Below are positions 24,356 through 34,212 of a DNA stretch of 64,000 nt, piece after piece. Numbering within the stretch: the first letter of the stretch is position 1; every line of letters starts with the position of its first letter. Made by a program: the position numbers and the translations under genes. The notes beneath the pieces are model-generated. The model was not told the DNA's origin. It searched no databases and was given only the letters and a program-made list of their open reading frames with translations. The stretch comes from Microglena sp. YARC (taxonomy: Eukaryota > Chlorophyta > Chlorophyceae > Chlamydomonadales > Chlamydomonadaceae), in contig CM039463.1 in assembly GCA_022414725.1 (NCBI GenBank), positions 39,607,920 through 39,671,919 on the forward strand, written 5' to 3'.

Positions 24356-24676
24356 AATGAATGAATGAGCTCAGGGTTCAACTACTGAGCGCAGGGTTTT
24401 TTGATAGTAAGAAATTAATGTCTTTGTAATCCTGGCACCGTTCGATACGGAAGGAATGTGTATGAGAGAGTGTGGTTACTCTCGTGAAATATAACCTATA
24501 CTCATTGTACTACGTTTGTTCTCTCTTTGTACTTCGTGGGTATTACCAATACATTTGTAAGTACATTATACTAGATATCTATACGTACTTCACCGGTAAC
24601 TCATCCAACTAATCATTGTACCTCCATCGCAATAGGATGGACACTCGTAGTTGTCCCCTGAGCTCATTCATTCATT
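24356..24676. mobile_element. 321-bp element with 21-bp terminal inverted repeats (MITE-like)
   Basis: 24356-24376 is AATGAATGAATGAGCTCAGG plus G, and 24656-24676 is its exact reverse complement. The interior is non-coding. It directly abuts the outer end of the 4.5-kb inverted repeat. A target duplication could not be identified, so its class is open. Confidence 0.55.
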
Positions 24677-24946
24677 AACGTACCGTGTGACTCGTGGAAT
24701 TACCAATAAGATACATTTAGATTACATGAGTGGCTGAATAGTTGGAGATACGAGGACAGTAACAGGGGATTATAAGAGACGTAACGGAGGAGGGTACAAG
24801 GAGGTACCGTTGACAGGTCAATAGGGTATCATGCGACACATATTGGGTTACAAGTAGATAGGGCTGTAACCTCTATAAAAAGAATATGGTGCAATATAAC
24901 ACACAATATAACATGACGACACATCACGGACAACATGGATATGCCA

Positions 24947-25589
24947 TTAAAGTGGAATTGGGAGTTTTAAACGGGTACATGTACCGTATTGCATGTACTT
25001 GTCCTTGTGACATTTGTACACATGGTTGGACATACGAGCAGATGCAACGGAGAGCTGACAATACGGACAGGGAATCTGATATGGTCCGTGATCGTCTTCG
25101 AGTGAAGAAGGAGTTGCCATTTGTGAATGTATGATGCACCACACGCATCACACACATGAGGACGATGGGTATCAATGGTAAACCATATGGTGTTTCAACT
25201 CGGCATTAGTGACGAAACTCTTAGGGCAATGCTTACAGGGATAAGGTTTATATTCTAGGTGTCGGTTCATATGATCTTTCAAACCACTCGGGGAAGCAAA
25301 ACACTTGTGACATGTTTGACACTCAAGGGGGGTTACATGTTTTAACAGATGAACCTTCAAGTCTGGGGCAGTCTGGAATATCTCATTGCAATGTTTGCAA
25401 GGGTGGCACTTGTGGGCTGTCAAATTACTCTTAGTAGTGAAACCTTTTCTTGCAGGACTCACAAGACCAAGGTAATAGTCCAGTATGTAGCATTGGTATG
25501 CGGTCGAAGAGTATACGCAGTCTTGAATACTTTATTTTGCATTCATGGCAAACAAACACGGGAACTACAGACATAGATGCAATTGACAT
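24947..25589 (-). pseudogene. Multi-finger C2H2 zinc-finger gene with three frameshifts
   Basis: The minus-strand ATG at 25589 opens a frame with a first finger (CHECKIKYS...) and CESCKKRF. A one-base shift at the AAAA/TTT run near 25445 leads into the frame 25172-25462, holding fingers CKHCNEIFQTAPDLKVHLLKH, CQTCHKCFASPSGLKDHMNRH and CKHCPKSFVTNAELKHHMVYH (each Cys2 at four residues, His2 at the end). An extra T near 25175 moves to the finger CDACGASYIHKWQLLLHSK, and another shift near 25060 to CPYCQLSVASARMSNHVYKCH, ending at 24947. About six fingers in roughly 215 codons, a DNA- or RNA-binding protein. Every shift is a single base and finger spacing is kept across each, so sequencing error is as likely as true decay. 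Confidence 0.65.
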
Positions 25590-25667
25590 ACTTGCAAGCT
25601 TTAACTGGATTTCAATTAAGAAACTATCAGCCTTTAGATGAATTCAATTTTATTCATTAATAAACGA

Positions 25668-25800
25668 TAAGACAAGACACTAGGACAATACCAGGATAAT
25701 ACCAGGACAATACTAGGGTGTTACAAGGGTGTTACAAGGGTGTTACAAGGGAATATCAGGGATATTTAGTGGGTATTTAGTTGAGATGTAGTTGGCATTT
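25668..25800. repeat. Minisatellite left of the zinc-finger nuclease gene
   Basis: Irregular units AGGACAATACCAGGA, ACTAGGGTGTTACAAGGG and GGGTATTTAGT. The same words recur at 27308-27425 in the same orientation. Confidence 0.8.
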
Positions 25801-25960
25801 TAGTGGGTATTTAGTACTTATAACGGCTTTAATTGATTTGTATCTTATATTCAAAATCCTTAACTGATTCCATTTTTATATCAATACACGAACTCGACAT
25901 CATCATTTTTAAATGATAAAGCGCTAATAGTACTTACCTGTATAATTCTATCGGATACAG

Positions 25961-27124
25961 ATGTCTACAAGAAAATTCAAGTGTGAACTAGACGGATGTG
26001 GAGCTGCATTTGCTCGTAGTAGTGATTTTACTAAACATACAAGAATACATACAGGAGAAAAACCATACACATGTGAATTCAATGGATGTGGAGCTGCATT
26101 TGCTCAAAGTGGTGGCTTGACCAATCATACTAGAATACATACAGGAGAAAAGCCATACACATGTGAATACAATGGATGTGGAGCTGCATTTGCTCAAAGT
26201 GGTGGCTTGACTAATCATACAAGAATACATACAGGAGAAAAGTCATACAAATGTGAATATGACGGATGCAGCGCTGCATTCGCTAATAGTAGTCATTTGA
26301 CTACACATACTAGAATACATACAGGAGAAAAACCATACAAATGTGATTATAACGGATGCGGAGCTGCATTTGTTGACAAACGTAATTTGACTACACATAC
26401 TAGAATACATACAGGAGAAAAACCATACAAATGTGAACTAGATGGATGTGGAGCTGCATTTGCTCAAAGTTATGATGTAACTAAACATACAAGAATACAT
26501 ACAGGAGAAAAACCGCACAAATGTGATTATGACGGATGCGGAGCTGCATTTGCTGACAAACGTAATTTGACTTCACACGCGAGGACTCATACAGTCGAAT
26601 ATCAACAAAGGAAGAAAAAGGAAGAACAAAGGATAGCCAATGTGTTAGAAGATAATGGGATAGAGTTCAAAAGAGAACATCATGTCGACTTCAGCTGCAC
26701 GGGGTCTTCATTTGCTAGGATAGACTTCTTGATCATCAAGGATGGGGTTGCTATATTCTTAGAAATAGACGAGAAACAACACAAGTTCGGTGACTACTCG
26801 GTTGGATGTGATATGAAACGGATGGCAAACATTTATGAATCCCTTGTATTCGATGACAACACGTTGCCATTATATTTCATAAGGTATAATCCGCATACAT
26901 ATCGTGTTGGTGGTGAGCTACAGAAAACAAGGACTGTGTCTCGCCAACAATGCTTAGTGGATGTTATAAATTCACTTAGTTATAAAACAGTGGGTCGCCT
27001 AAGTATGCTATACATGTATTTTGATTGTGATACGTTGACTGATGGACAAATTCGATTGTTGGTTCACACAGACGCAGAGTATAACACGACGATGAAGAAG
27101 TGTTGTCTACCCCCGATATATTAG
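25961..27124 (+). CDS. Seven C2H2 zinc fingers fused to a PD-(D/E)XK-type nuclease domain
   Basis: A 387-residue protein, intact. Residues 4-211 are seven C2H2 fingers of TFIIIA type, 30 residues each, spacing C-x4-C-x12-H-x3-H, joined by the classical TGEKPY linker (e.g. CEYNGCGAAFAQSGGLTNH). The 90-bp units are very alike, so the array grew by recent duplication. Residues about 220-345 form a second domain: a basic helix (QQRKKKEEQRIANVLEDNG), ARIDFLI (Asp255), FLEIDEKQH (268-274) and YSVGCDMKRM. The Asp...Glu-x-Asp-Glu-Lys pattern with following Gln-His and Cys fits restriction-endonuclease-like (PD-(D/E)XK) domains, which I recall from algal and giant-virus proteins. It likely binds and may cut specific DNA. 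ATG at 25961 follows an AT-rich leader; two stops (TAG TAG) end it. Confidence 0.8.
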   Translation: MSTRKFKCELDGCGAAFARSSDFTKHTRIHTGEKPYTCEFNGCGAAFAQSGGLTNHTRIHTGEKPYTCEYNGCGAAFAQSGGLTNHTRIHTGEKSYKCEYDGCSAAFANSSHLTTHTRIHTGEKPYKCDYNGCGAAFVDKRNLTTHTRIHTGEKPYKCELDGCGAAFAQSYDVTKHTRIHTGEKPHKCDYDGCGAAFADKRNLTSHARTHTVEYQQRKKKEEQRIANVLEDNGIEFKREHHVDFSCTGSSFARIDFLIIKDGVAIFLEIDEKQHKFGDYSVGCDMKRMANIYESLVFDDNTLPLYFIRYNPHTYRVGGELQKTRTVSRQQCLVDVINSLSYKTVGRLSMLYMYFDCDTLTDGQIRLLVHTDAEYNTTMKKCCLPPIY

Positions 27125-27584
27125 TAGAGTATCAAATGGGATACGGTTATGTTCCTTAAGTCCACCTGAATTTGCATAGTAATGATACAGTTTACTCCCC
27201 TAAACATTTTCCTTCGACGCCATCCATGTAACACAAAATATATATGATCGTGAAATCGTTTGTATGAAATTGAACCGTTTCAATACGAGACCAATGAGAA
27301 GAATTCACCACTATCAGGACAATACTAGGGTATTACAAGGGGAATATCAGGACAATACCAGGACAATACTAGGATATTACAAGGGAATATCAGGGGGATT
27401 GTAAGGGTGTTACAAGGGGAATTCTTCTGCTGGTAACATGCGGAATCATTATGGTGATACCTTTACAGATCAACAGGATTAGTATGATTTAATTTAGAGG
27501 ATTCAGCAGTTGCATCAGAGAGTTGGTTATTTCTGTTCCAAGCATTCACAGCGGACTGGAAGTCGAAACACAACTCCCAGCAAG
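27125..27584. repeat. Intergenic region with the minisatellite right of the zinc-finger nuclease gene
   Basis: 27308-27425 repeats AGGACAATACTAGGGTATTACAAGGG and AATATCAGG words, matching 25668-25800. The remainder is AT-rich with no supported gene. Confidence 0.75.
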
Positions 27585-28880
27585 CACGGTAAAAATCGTT
27601 ACAAACTCCATGCAGATCACAAACTCGCAGGGACACACAAATTGACTCGAAGCCGGAATACTTCGCACTGCAAAGCACTGTAGCCATCGTTACAAACTCC
27701 ATGCGGGTCACAAACTCGCAGGGACACACAAATTGACTCGAAGCCGGAATACTTCGCACTGCAAAGCACTGTAGCCATCGTTACAAACTCCATGCAGATC
27801 ACAAACTCGCAGGGACACACAAATTGACTCGAAGCCGGAATACTTCGCACTGCAAAGCACTATAGCCATCGTTACAAACTCCATGCAGATCACAAACTCG
27901 CAGGGACACACAAATTGACTCGAAGCCGGAATACTTCGCGCTGCAAAACACTGTAGCCATCGTTACAAACTCCATGCGGGTCACAAACTCACAGGGACAC
28001 GCAAATTGACTCGAAGCCGGAATACTTCGCACTGCAAAGCACTGTAGCCATTGTTACAAACTCCATGCGGGTCACAAACTCACAGGGACACACAAATTGA
28101 CTCGAAGCCGGAATACTTCGCACTGCAAAGCACTGTAGCCATCGATACAAACTCCATACGGGTCACAAACTCACAGGGACACATAAATTGACTCGAAGCC
28201 GGAATACTTCGCACTGCAAAGCACTGTAGCCATCGATACAAACTCCATGCAGATCACAAACTCGCAGGGACACACAAATTGACTCGAAGCCTGAATACTT
28301 CGCGCTGCAAAGCACTGTAACCATCGTTACAAACTCCACGCGGGTCACAAACTCGCAGGGACACACAAATTGACTCGAAGCCGGAATACTTCGCGCTGCA
28401 AAGCACTATAGCCATCGTTACAAACTCCATGCGGGTCACAAACTCACAGGGACACACAAATTGACTCGAAGCAGGAATACTTTGCGCTGCAAAGCACTGT
28501 AGCCATCGTTACAAACTCCATGCGGGTCACAAACTCACAGGGACACACAAATTGACTCGAAGCCGGAATACTTCGCACTGCAAAGCACTGTAGCCATCGT
28601 TACAAACTCCATGCGGGTCACAAACTCGCAGGGACACACAAATTGACTCGAAGCCGGAATACTTCGCACTGCAAAGCACTGTAGCCATCGATACAAACTC
28701 CATGCAGATCACAAACTCGCAGGGACACACAAATTGACTCGAAGCCGGAATACTTCGCACTGCAAAGCACTGTAGCCATCGATACAAACTCCATGCAGAT
28801 CACAAACTCGCAGGGACACACAAATTGACTCGAAGCCGGAATACTTCGCACTGCAAACACGGTAGCCATCGATACAACTT
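27585..28880. repeat. 91-bp tandem repeat array (about 14 copies)
   Basis: Unit landmarks: GTTACAAACTCCATGCGGGT, CACAAACTCGCAGGGACACA, TTGACTCGAAGCCGGAATAC, CACTGCAAAGCACTGTAGCC. Copies are over 90% alike, varying mainly at GCGGGT/GCAGAT and GTTAC/GATAC. Since 91 is not a multiple of three, the overlapping minus-strand ORFs pass through all three frames of the unit and are by-products. The last unit decays into the leader of the SET gene. Confidence 0.93.
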
Positions 28881-29207
28881 TGCGCAGACCCACAACTTCG
28901 CAGGGACACACTTTTCGCAGGGATACACTTTACAGGAAGACATTTGAGATGTCACTGGAATCTTCGGCCAACTCCGCGCAGACCACAACTTCGCAGGGAC
29001 ACTTCAAATTCCGAAGACATTTGAGATGTCACTGGAATCTTCGGCCAACTCCGCGCAGACCACAACTTCGAATTCTCGCATTCTTCAAATTCTCGCACTC
29101 ATCAAATTCTCGCACTCTTCAAATTCTCACACTCTTCAAATTCTCGCACTCTTCGCAATATCGTTCTCTTCTTCTCCTAATCTTTCCAACAGCGTTATCC
29201 TCTTCCA

Positions 29208-29264
<57 letters not shown>

Positions 29265-29274
29265 TCTATTCATC
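28880..29274 (+). promoter_or_regulatory. Upstream region of the SET gene: duplicated block, TTCAAATTCTCGCACTC repeats, CT tract
   Basis: 28940-29070 contains two copies of a block including GACATTTGAGATGTCACTGG. 29068-29150 has five copies of TTCAAATTCTCGCACTC. 29205-29265 is a (CT)n tract ending 10 bp before the ATG. CT tracts just before the start are common in promoters and leaders of fungi and protists. The transcription start is not determined. Confidence 0.5.
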
Positions 29275-30105
29275 ATGAGGACTCACTGTGCTTGCCTTGC
29301 AGCTAAATACATGACAATCAAGAACACTGCTATGTCATCTCTCTTCAATCATGAGGAGATCTTAGAAATGTCCAGAGGACTCTGCGCGACTCCTGCAGTG
29401 GATGTATTCTCGGGGCAGTCCGGGATTCGCGCTGACACCAGAGGATGCTTTGTAGCCAAGTCCTACGCAGCAGGGGATATTATCGGCACCATCAAGGGGG
29501 TCATCGTGCCTGGAGGATTTCAGCAGTCTGATTACTGCAGACACATGTCCTTGATCGCGGGAGAGGATTCCAAGATGGTTTGTTGCGTAGCAACATCTGA
29601 TTGTCCTACTCAGTGGATCAATCAGAGCACGGACATTTTTCCAGCCAACGCGGAAATCGACTGGATGCGTTGTGCTGGCTCACCTTGCCTAGTGGCCATC
29701 CGCGACATCAATGAGAAGGAGGAGCTAGCTTTAGAATACAGCTGGACTGCGGACGATGCAACGATCCCTCAACAAGAGGACCTGACTAGGGGTGATGTAC
29801 TAGCCTTATGGGAGCCTTACCTTCACAAGCACTCGCTGGGAGTAGCAGTTCTACACTTAGATGCATACCCACCTACTTTGTCTGCTGATGACATTGCTGA
29901 GGCAGACGCGGTGGCTACAAGTTATGAAGCAGAATCAATGCGTGTTGGAGCTGCTTTTGAAGCAGCTATATCAGCAGAGACTGCAGCAGCAGTGTACCTC
30001 CAGAACACCTTGGCAACAATTGCTCAAACTGGTGTAACTCCTGATGCTGGTGGAACTTCTGATCTTGGTGGACCTTCTGCTGCTGGTGGACCTCCTCCTC
30101 CTTAG
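29275..30105 (+). CDS. SET-domain protein (probable lysine methyltransferase)
   Basis: 276 residues from the ATG at 29275, chosen because upstream in-frame sequence is only simple repeat. Residues about 45-160 fit a SET domain, which transfers methyl groups from S-adenosylmethionine to lysine. The N-terminal part has the Gly/Arg turn and fold-opening pattern (GIRADTRGCFVAKSYAAGD, IIGTIKG). The central motif is INQSTDIFPANAEIDW (115-130), where most SET proteins have Asn-His-Ser; His is replaced by Gln here. The closing motif is AIRDINEKEELALEYSW (141-157) with the conserved Glu-Glu-Leu and Tyr. No pre- or post-SET Cys cluster is seen. The C-terminus is helical and Ala/Glu-rich, then Gly-Gly-Pro-rich. 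Composition is more GC-rich than the viral island, so it looks like a host gene. Whether it is active is uncertain given the Asn-Gln-Ser. Confidence 0.75.
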   Translation: MRTHCACLAAKYMTIKNTAMSSLFNHEEILEMSRGLCATPAVDVFSGQSGIRADTRGCFVAKSYAAGDIIGTIKGVIVPGGFQQSDYCRHMSLIAGEDSKMVCCVATSDCPTQWINQSTDIFPANAEIDWMRCAGSPCLVAIRDINEKEELALEYSWTADDATIPQQEDLTRGDVLALWEPYLHKHSLGVAVLHLDAYPPTLSADDIAEADAVATSYEAESMRVGAAFEAAISAETAAAVYLQNTLATIAQTGVTPDAGGTSDLGGPSAAGGPPPP

Positions 30106-30127
30106 CGAACTCGCTTATGATGCCAAG

Positions 30128-30307
30128 GTAAATGTTTTTTCTGTTGGGGGGGGGGCATTTAATGTGAAGGCATTATTACACACACATACACACACTCTTC
30201 CATTTTGCAATGTTAGTATCAAACAGACATAACATGACACTATAATCACAAAAACTGTTAAGTTCATACAAATTTCACTGACAAAACATCTATCTTTTCA
30301 CATGCAG
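30128..30307 (+). other. Possible intron just downstream of the SET stop codon
   Basis: CAAG|GTAAATG and TTTTCACATGCAG|ATC are good donor and acceptor sequences 180 bp apart. As the SET stop lies at 30103, this would be an intron in the 3' untranslated region, or a sign that the true gene end lies further downstream. Confidence 0.3.
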
Positions 30308-30439
30308 ATCAAGGATGCCATCAAGCCATCGCCAGTCGCCACTTGTAATCCAAAGGATTACATACAACAGCTTCTAGACAGCTTCATGTGTGCTTTTTGA
30401 AGCTGATTACAATCAGAGATATCATCCCTGTCTGATATC

Positions 30440-31620
30440 TCGGGTCAAGACTTTGACAAGCTGATCTCGGGTAAAGACCTGTACTTCTGATTACATTGAA
30501 TAGAGTTATGACTCGGGTAAAGACTTTGACACTAACATAGGCTGTTCTAGGTTACATACAGTAGCTTTTCCTCGGGTAACTCGGGTAACTCGGGTAACTC
30601 GGGTAAAGACTTTGACACTAACATAGGCTGTTCTAGGTTACATACAGTAGCTTTTCCTCGGGTAACTCGGGTAACTCGGGTAACTCGGGTAAAGACTTTG
30701 ACACTAACATAGGCTGTTCTAGGTTACATACAGTAGCTTTTTCTCGGGTAACTCGGGTAACTCGGGTAACTCGGGTAAAGACTTTGACACTAACATAGGC
30801 TGTTCTAGGTTATATACAGTAGCTTTTCCTCGGGTAACTCGGGTAACTCGGTTAAAGACTTTGACACTAACATAGGCTGTTCTAAGTTACATGTATTAGC
30901 TTTAGGTTACATGCAGTAGCTTTTAGGTTACATGCAGTAGCTTTTAGGTTACATGCAGTAGCTTTTAGGCAACTTAATTGTGCCTTTTGAAGCTGAATGT
31001 GAACAGAGTTATGACTCGGGTAAAGACTTTGACACTAAAATAGGCTGTTCTAGGTTATATGTAGTAGCTTTTAGGTTACATACAGTAGCTTCTAGGCAAC
31101 TTCATTGTGCCTTTTGAAGCTGAATGTGAACAGATTTATGACTCGGGTAAATACTCTGACATTAAAATAGAATGTTCTAGGTTACATGTAGTAGCTTTTA
31201 GGTTACATGCAGTAGCTTTTAGGTAACATGCAGTAGCTTTTAGGTAACATGCAGTAGCTTTTAGGCAACTTAATTGTGCCTTTTGAAGCTGAATGTGAAC
31301 AGAGTTATGACTCGGGTAAATACTCTGACACTAAAATAGGATGTTCTAGGTTACATGTAGTAGCTTTTAGGTTACATGCAGTAGATTGTAGGTTACATGC
31401 AGTAGCTTTTAGGCAACTTAATTGTGCCTTTTGAAGCTGAATGTGAACAGAGTTATGACTCGGGTAAAGACTTTGACACTAAAATAGACTGTTCTAGGTT
31501 ACATACAGTAGCTTTTAGGTTACATACAGTAGCTTCTAGACAACTTCATTGTGCCTTTGAAGCTGAATGTGAACAGAGTTATGACTCGGGTAAAGACTTT
31601 GATACTAATGCGAACTATTA
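30440..31620. repeat. CTCGGGTAA / TTACATGCAGTAGC complex tandem repeats
   Basis: 30520-30860 has an 86-bp unit repeated about five times (GACTTTGACACTAACATAGG at 30522, 30608, 30694), each with three or four CTCGGGTAA copies. 30890-31600 shifts to larger units with 21-bp repeats of TTTTAGGTTACATGCAGTAG alternating with a block containing TTTTGAAGCTGAATGTGAAC. A plus ORF ending at 31768 includes the last units and is not accepted as a gene. Confidence 0.9.
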
Positions 31621-31764
31621 TTTTAATATACAATTCAGACTAAAAAAAACGCAAAAAGACGTTCACAAAAATGTAACATGGGGAGACAAAAAACATGCCT
31701 TTTCAATAGATATCAAAATGTTCTTGGTCAAATCAACGACACATGTCACATACATATCCAATAA

Positions 31765-33984
31765 CTAATGGGACAATTCACGGATTAGTGATTCCAAAAT
31801 GTCATAACGAGACAAAGAAAAATCTACACACTTTTTTAGATACACAGAGGTACCTATTATTGTCAAATGGGTCTTTGCTCGAGTTATAGCGGTATACAAT
31901 AAGTTCTTATTCAACATTATATAAGGAGACTTATACAACACAAGCAAGACATTATCGTACTCATCACCCTGGGACTTATGGATAGTTATACAATATCCGT
32001 ACTTTATATTGTCAGAGCGCAGAAGGATCTTATTCTTAGATTTATCCAATTTCTCTATCTCCACAATACTATCATCTCTATATACACAAAAACGACCAAA
32101 CTCGCCATTCAACATTGATTCGTCAATATCCACAACACCAGAGTCATTCTTTGAATACATATTTGAAACACACATGATCTCCTCACCGCTTTCAAACACA
32201 GGATCACTAGTATTATACTCATCCAAGTGAATATCAGCATTCAACATATCAACAACACTGTTATTAGGAGCCATTATCTTATTCTTACACTTATTTTTAT
32301 TAGCACGGTAAAAATCCAATACGTGCTGCCGGATATCAGCTTCATCAGTCGAGTGGATGAATTTGACAGAATCATTATTCAAATCGACATCAGTCAAATA
32401 CACACCATCAACAACCTTCTTAGCTATCACGGGAATAAAACTACCAGGTCCCTGGCGATACAAATGAGTCAGGTGGACGTGAGGAATAGAACCAGATCGA
32501 ACAAGAGATCCCAACAAATCACCATAGCTCACACTAGGTAACTGGTTACTATCACCTATCAACACAATCATACACTCAGAGGTACAGGCCTTTATGAATC
32601 TATAGAACAAATCTATATCAACCATAGACACCTCGTCCAATATGATTAGAGAAGCTTCAAGAGGATTCTTCTCCCCACGCAAGAATTTGAAACTGTTGCC
32701 ATCGAACTGAGGACACAAGAGACGGTGGATTGTTTTGGCGTTCCTACCCATCTTAATAGCACTCTTGCCAGTAGGCGAGGCCATCTCATAGGATATCATC
32801 TCCGCTTCTGCTATATACTCTATGCATTTGACCACAGAAGTCTTTCCAGTTCCAGGAAGACCAGTCAAAACAAAGATACCGGAAGTAGATGCAAACACAG
32901 AACGCACAGCATTCTTCTGCTCTATGTTCAGAGTTAAAGAATTCTCAGACTCAAAAGAACATATATAGGAGTCGACACAGAAACTATATCGGGTTTCATC
33001 GTCATTATAAGATGTAACTCTATCATTCACACGAACAGCAATACGCTTCTCTACATGATACAGCCATTTGAACATGGTTCTCCCATCATATATATAGTAA
33101 GAATCATTGCCATTCAACTCATTCATGATGTCATCACGAGAAAACACTAATTTGAGATCGGGCAAAAGATTCTTACCCATCAATACAACGTTTTCGACCA
33201 ACAAGGACACTGGATAACAAGTATGCCCCTGACTCATAGTATAGTACAAGGAGTTACTTATCACACCATTCAGGTGACATTGTTGACACACACTATATGC
33301 TTCGCCAAACATATATATGGCTAAAAATGTTTTACTACACTCACGGTTACAATTAGACAGAGACAGGTACTCATACGGGTTTTGGCGGAATCTCTCATAA
33401 GAATACCCAAGGGTATCGACTATCTTCTTGATACATCTGATGAAGACATAGTCTTCAACGAAAACCAATTTTTTTTTATACAACACATCGGTCTTCAATG
33501 TATATATATCATTCATCCTAACGTACAATCTTTTGTACTCATATATGATACCACGGATCAATGCACTATTAATAACAAAGAATCTAGGATGCACTTTCAC
33601 ATTTAATAACAAAGTATCCAGGATGCAAGCAAAACTACTCGTGACATTGGTCATAGATTTTATACACAGATGAAGACTAGGAGGACAAAGAGATATTAGG
33701 TATTTGCTAAAGGATTTGGTGAAGTCAGAACACACACAAAGGGTGGTGTCCACGGAGATGTTTCGAATTGTACTAGAACCGTTTATACAGGAAAAAGACA
33801 CACTCAAGCCCTTGAAAAAGACACACTTCTTTCTACACACAGATTCTAATAGAGGCAAGTCAGGGGAAAACATTTGCCTATCATTATCATAGTAAGAGAA
33901 CTTTTTGCCGTTCACAGTTAAGACATAACGAGACTTTGTCTCGACGACACTTGTTATATGGCCGTTCATCATAATACACAACAA
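31765..33984 (-). CDS. RecD/Pif1-like superfamily 1 DNA helicase
   Basis: 739 residues, uninterrupted. The C-terminal half is a superfamily 1B helicase: Walker A GLPGTGKTS (about 375-383), Walker B and SMVD segment LDEVSMVD (about 449-456), motif III GDSNQLPSVSYGDLL, Arg motif LTHLYRQ, then the C-terminal RecA fold with YCITIHKSQGDEYDNV and LLYTAITRAK (about 690-699). QLPSV and the late TIHKSQG/YTAITRA order are those of the RecD alpha-subunit family, which also occurs in large DNA viruses. The first 360 residues are Cys- and Tyr-rich and unrecognised. The first Met (33984) or Met-Met a few codons later may be the start; the leader is AT-rich. It probably unwinds DNA in replication or repair. 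It reads away from the F-box-like gene, sharing a 230-bp upstream region. Confidence 0.88.
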   Translation of the reverse strand: MLCIMMNGHITSVVETKSRYVLTVNGKKFSYYDNDRQMFSPDLPLLESVCRKKCVFFKGLSVSFSCINGSSTIRNISVDTTLCVCSDFTKSFSKYLISLCPPSLHLCIKSMTNVTSSFACILDTLLLNVKVHPRFFVINSALIRGIIYEYKRLYVRMNDIYTLKTDVLYKKKLVFVEDYVFIRCIKKIVDTLGYSYERFRQNPYEYLSLSNCNRECSKTFLAIYMFGEAYSVCQQCHLNGVISNSLYYTMSQGHTCYPVSLLVENVVLMGKNLLPDLKLVFSRDDIMNELNGNDSYYIYDGRTMFKWLYHVEKRIAVRVNDRVTSYNDDETRYSFCVDSYICSFESENSLTLNIEQKNAVRSVFASTSGIFVLTGLPGTGKTSVVKCIEYIAEAEMISYEMASPTGKSAIKMGRNAKTIHRLLCPQFDGNSFKFLRGEKNPLEASLIILDEVSMVDIDLFYRFIKACTSECMIVLIGDSNQLPSVSYGDLLGSLVRSGSIPHVHLTHLYRQGPGSFIPVIAKKVVDGVYLTDVDLNNDSVKFIHSTDEADIRQHVLDFYRANKNKCKNKIMAPNNSVVDMLNADIHLDEYNTSDPVFESGEEIMCVSNMYSKNDSGVVDIDESMLNGEFGRFCVYRDDSIVEIEKLDKSKNKILLRSDNIKYGYCITIHKSQGDEYDNVLLVLYKSPYIMLNKNLLYTAITRAKTHLTIIGTSVYLKKCVDFSLSRYDILESLIRELSH

Positions 33985-34041
33985 TTACATACATAAATAC
34001 TCACACTTATATCATTTTTTTACACAAAATCATACAATCAG

Positions 34042-34070
34042 CGCGAGCTCACTCTCTTAGACACATACAG
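34042..34070. repeat. 29-bp repeated element, copy 1
   Basis: CGCGAGCTCACTCTCTTAGA plus CACATACAG, identical to 35133-35161. Similar flanking bases follow each copy. This copy lies between the divergent helicase and F-box-like genes. Confidence 0.75.
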
Positions 34071-34212
34071 ATTTGAGATCAACGACTTAAGTACACTCGG
34101 ACTAGGGAAATTATGTTACATAATATACAGAGTCCCCAAAAAGTCATATTGTATGTGTCAAAATACTCGCGACTTTTTTTACACAAATTATAATATTTAT
34201 ATATATATACAC

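Noticed and set aside
25988..26230. Antisense ORF in the zinc-finger array
   Set aside because: Shadow of the highly repetitive finger codons on the other strand.
27463..28988. Overlapping Cys-rich minus-strand ORFs
   Set aside because: They arise from the 91-bp array read through three frames; variation is equal at all codon positions.
31424..31768. 114-codon plus ORF ending next to the helicase gene
   Set aside because: Its first two thirds are tandem repeat; the unique tail (about 50 codons) has no recognisable features, though it could be a gene end.
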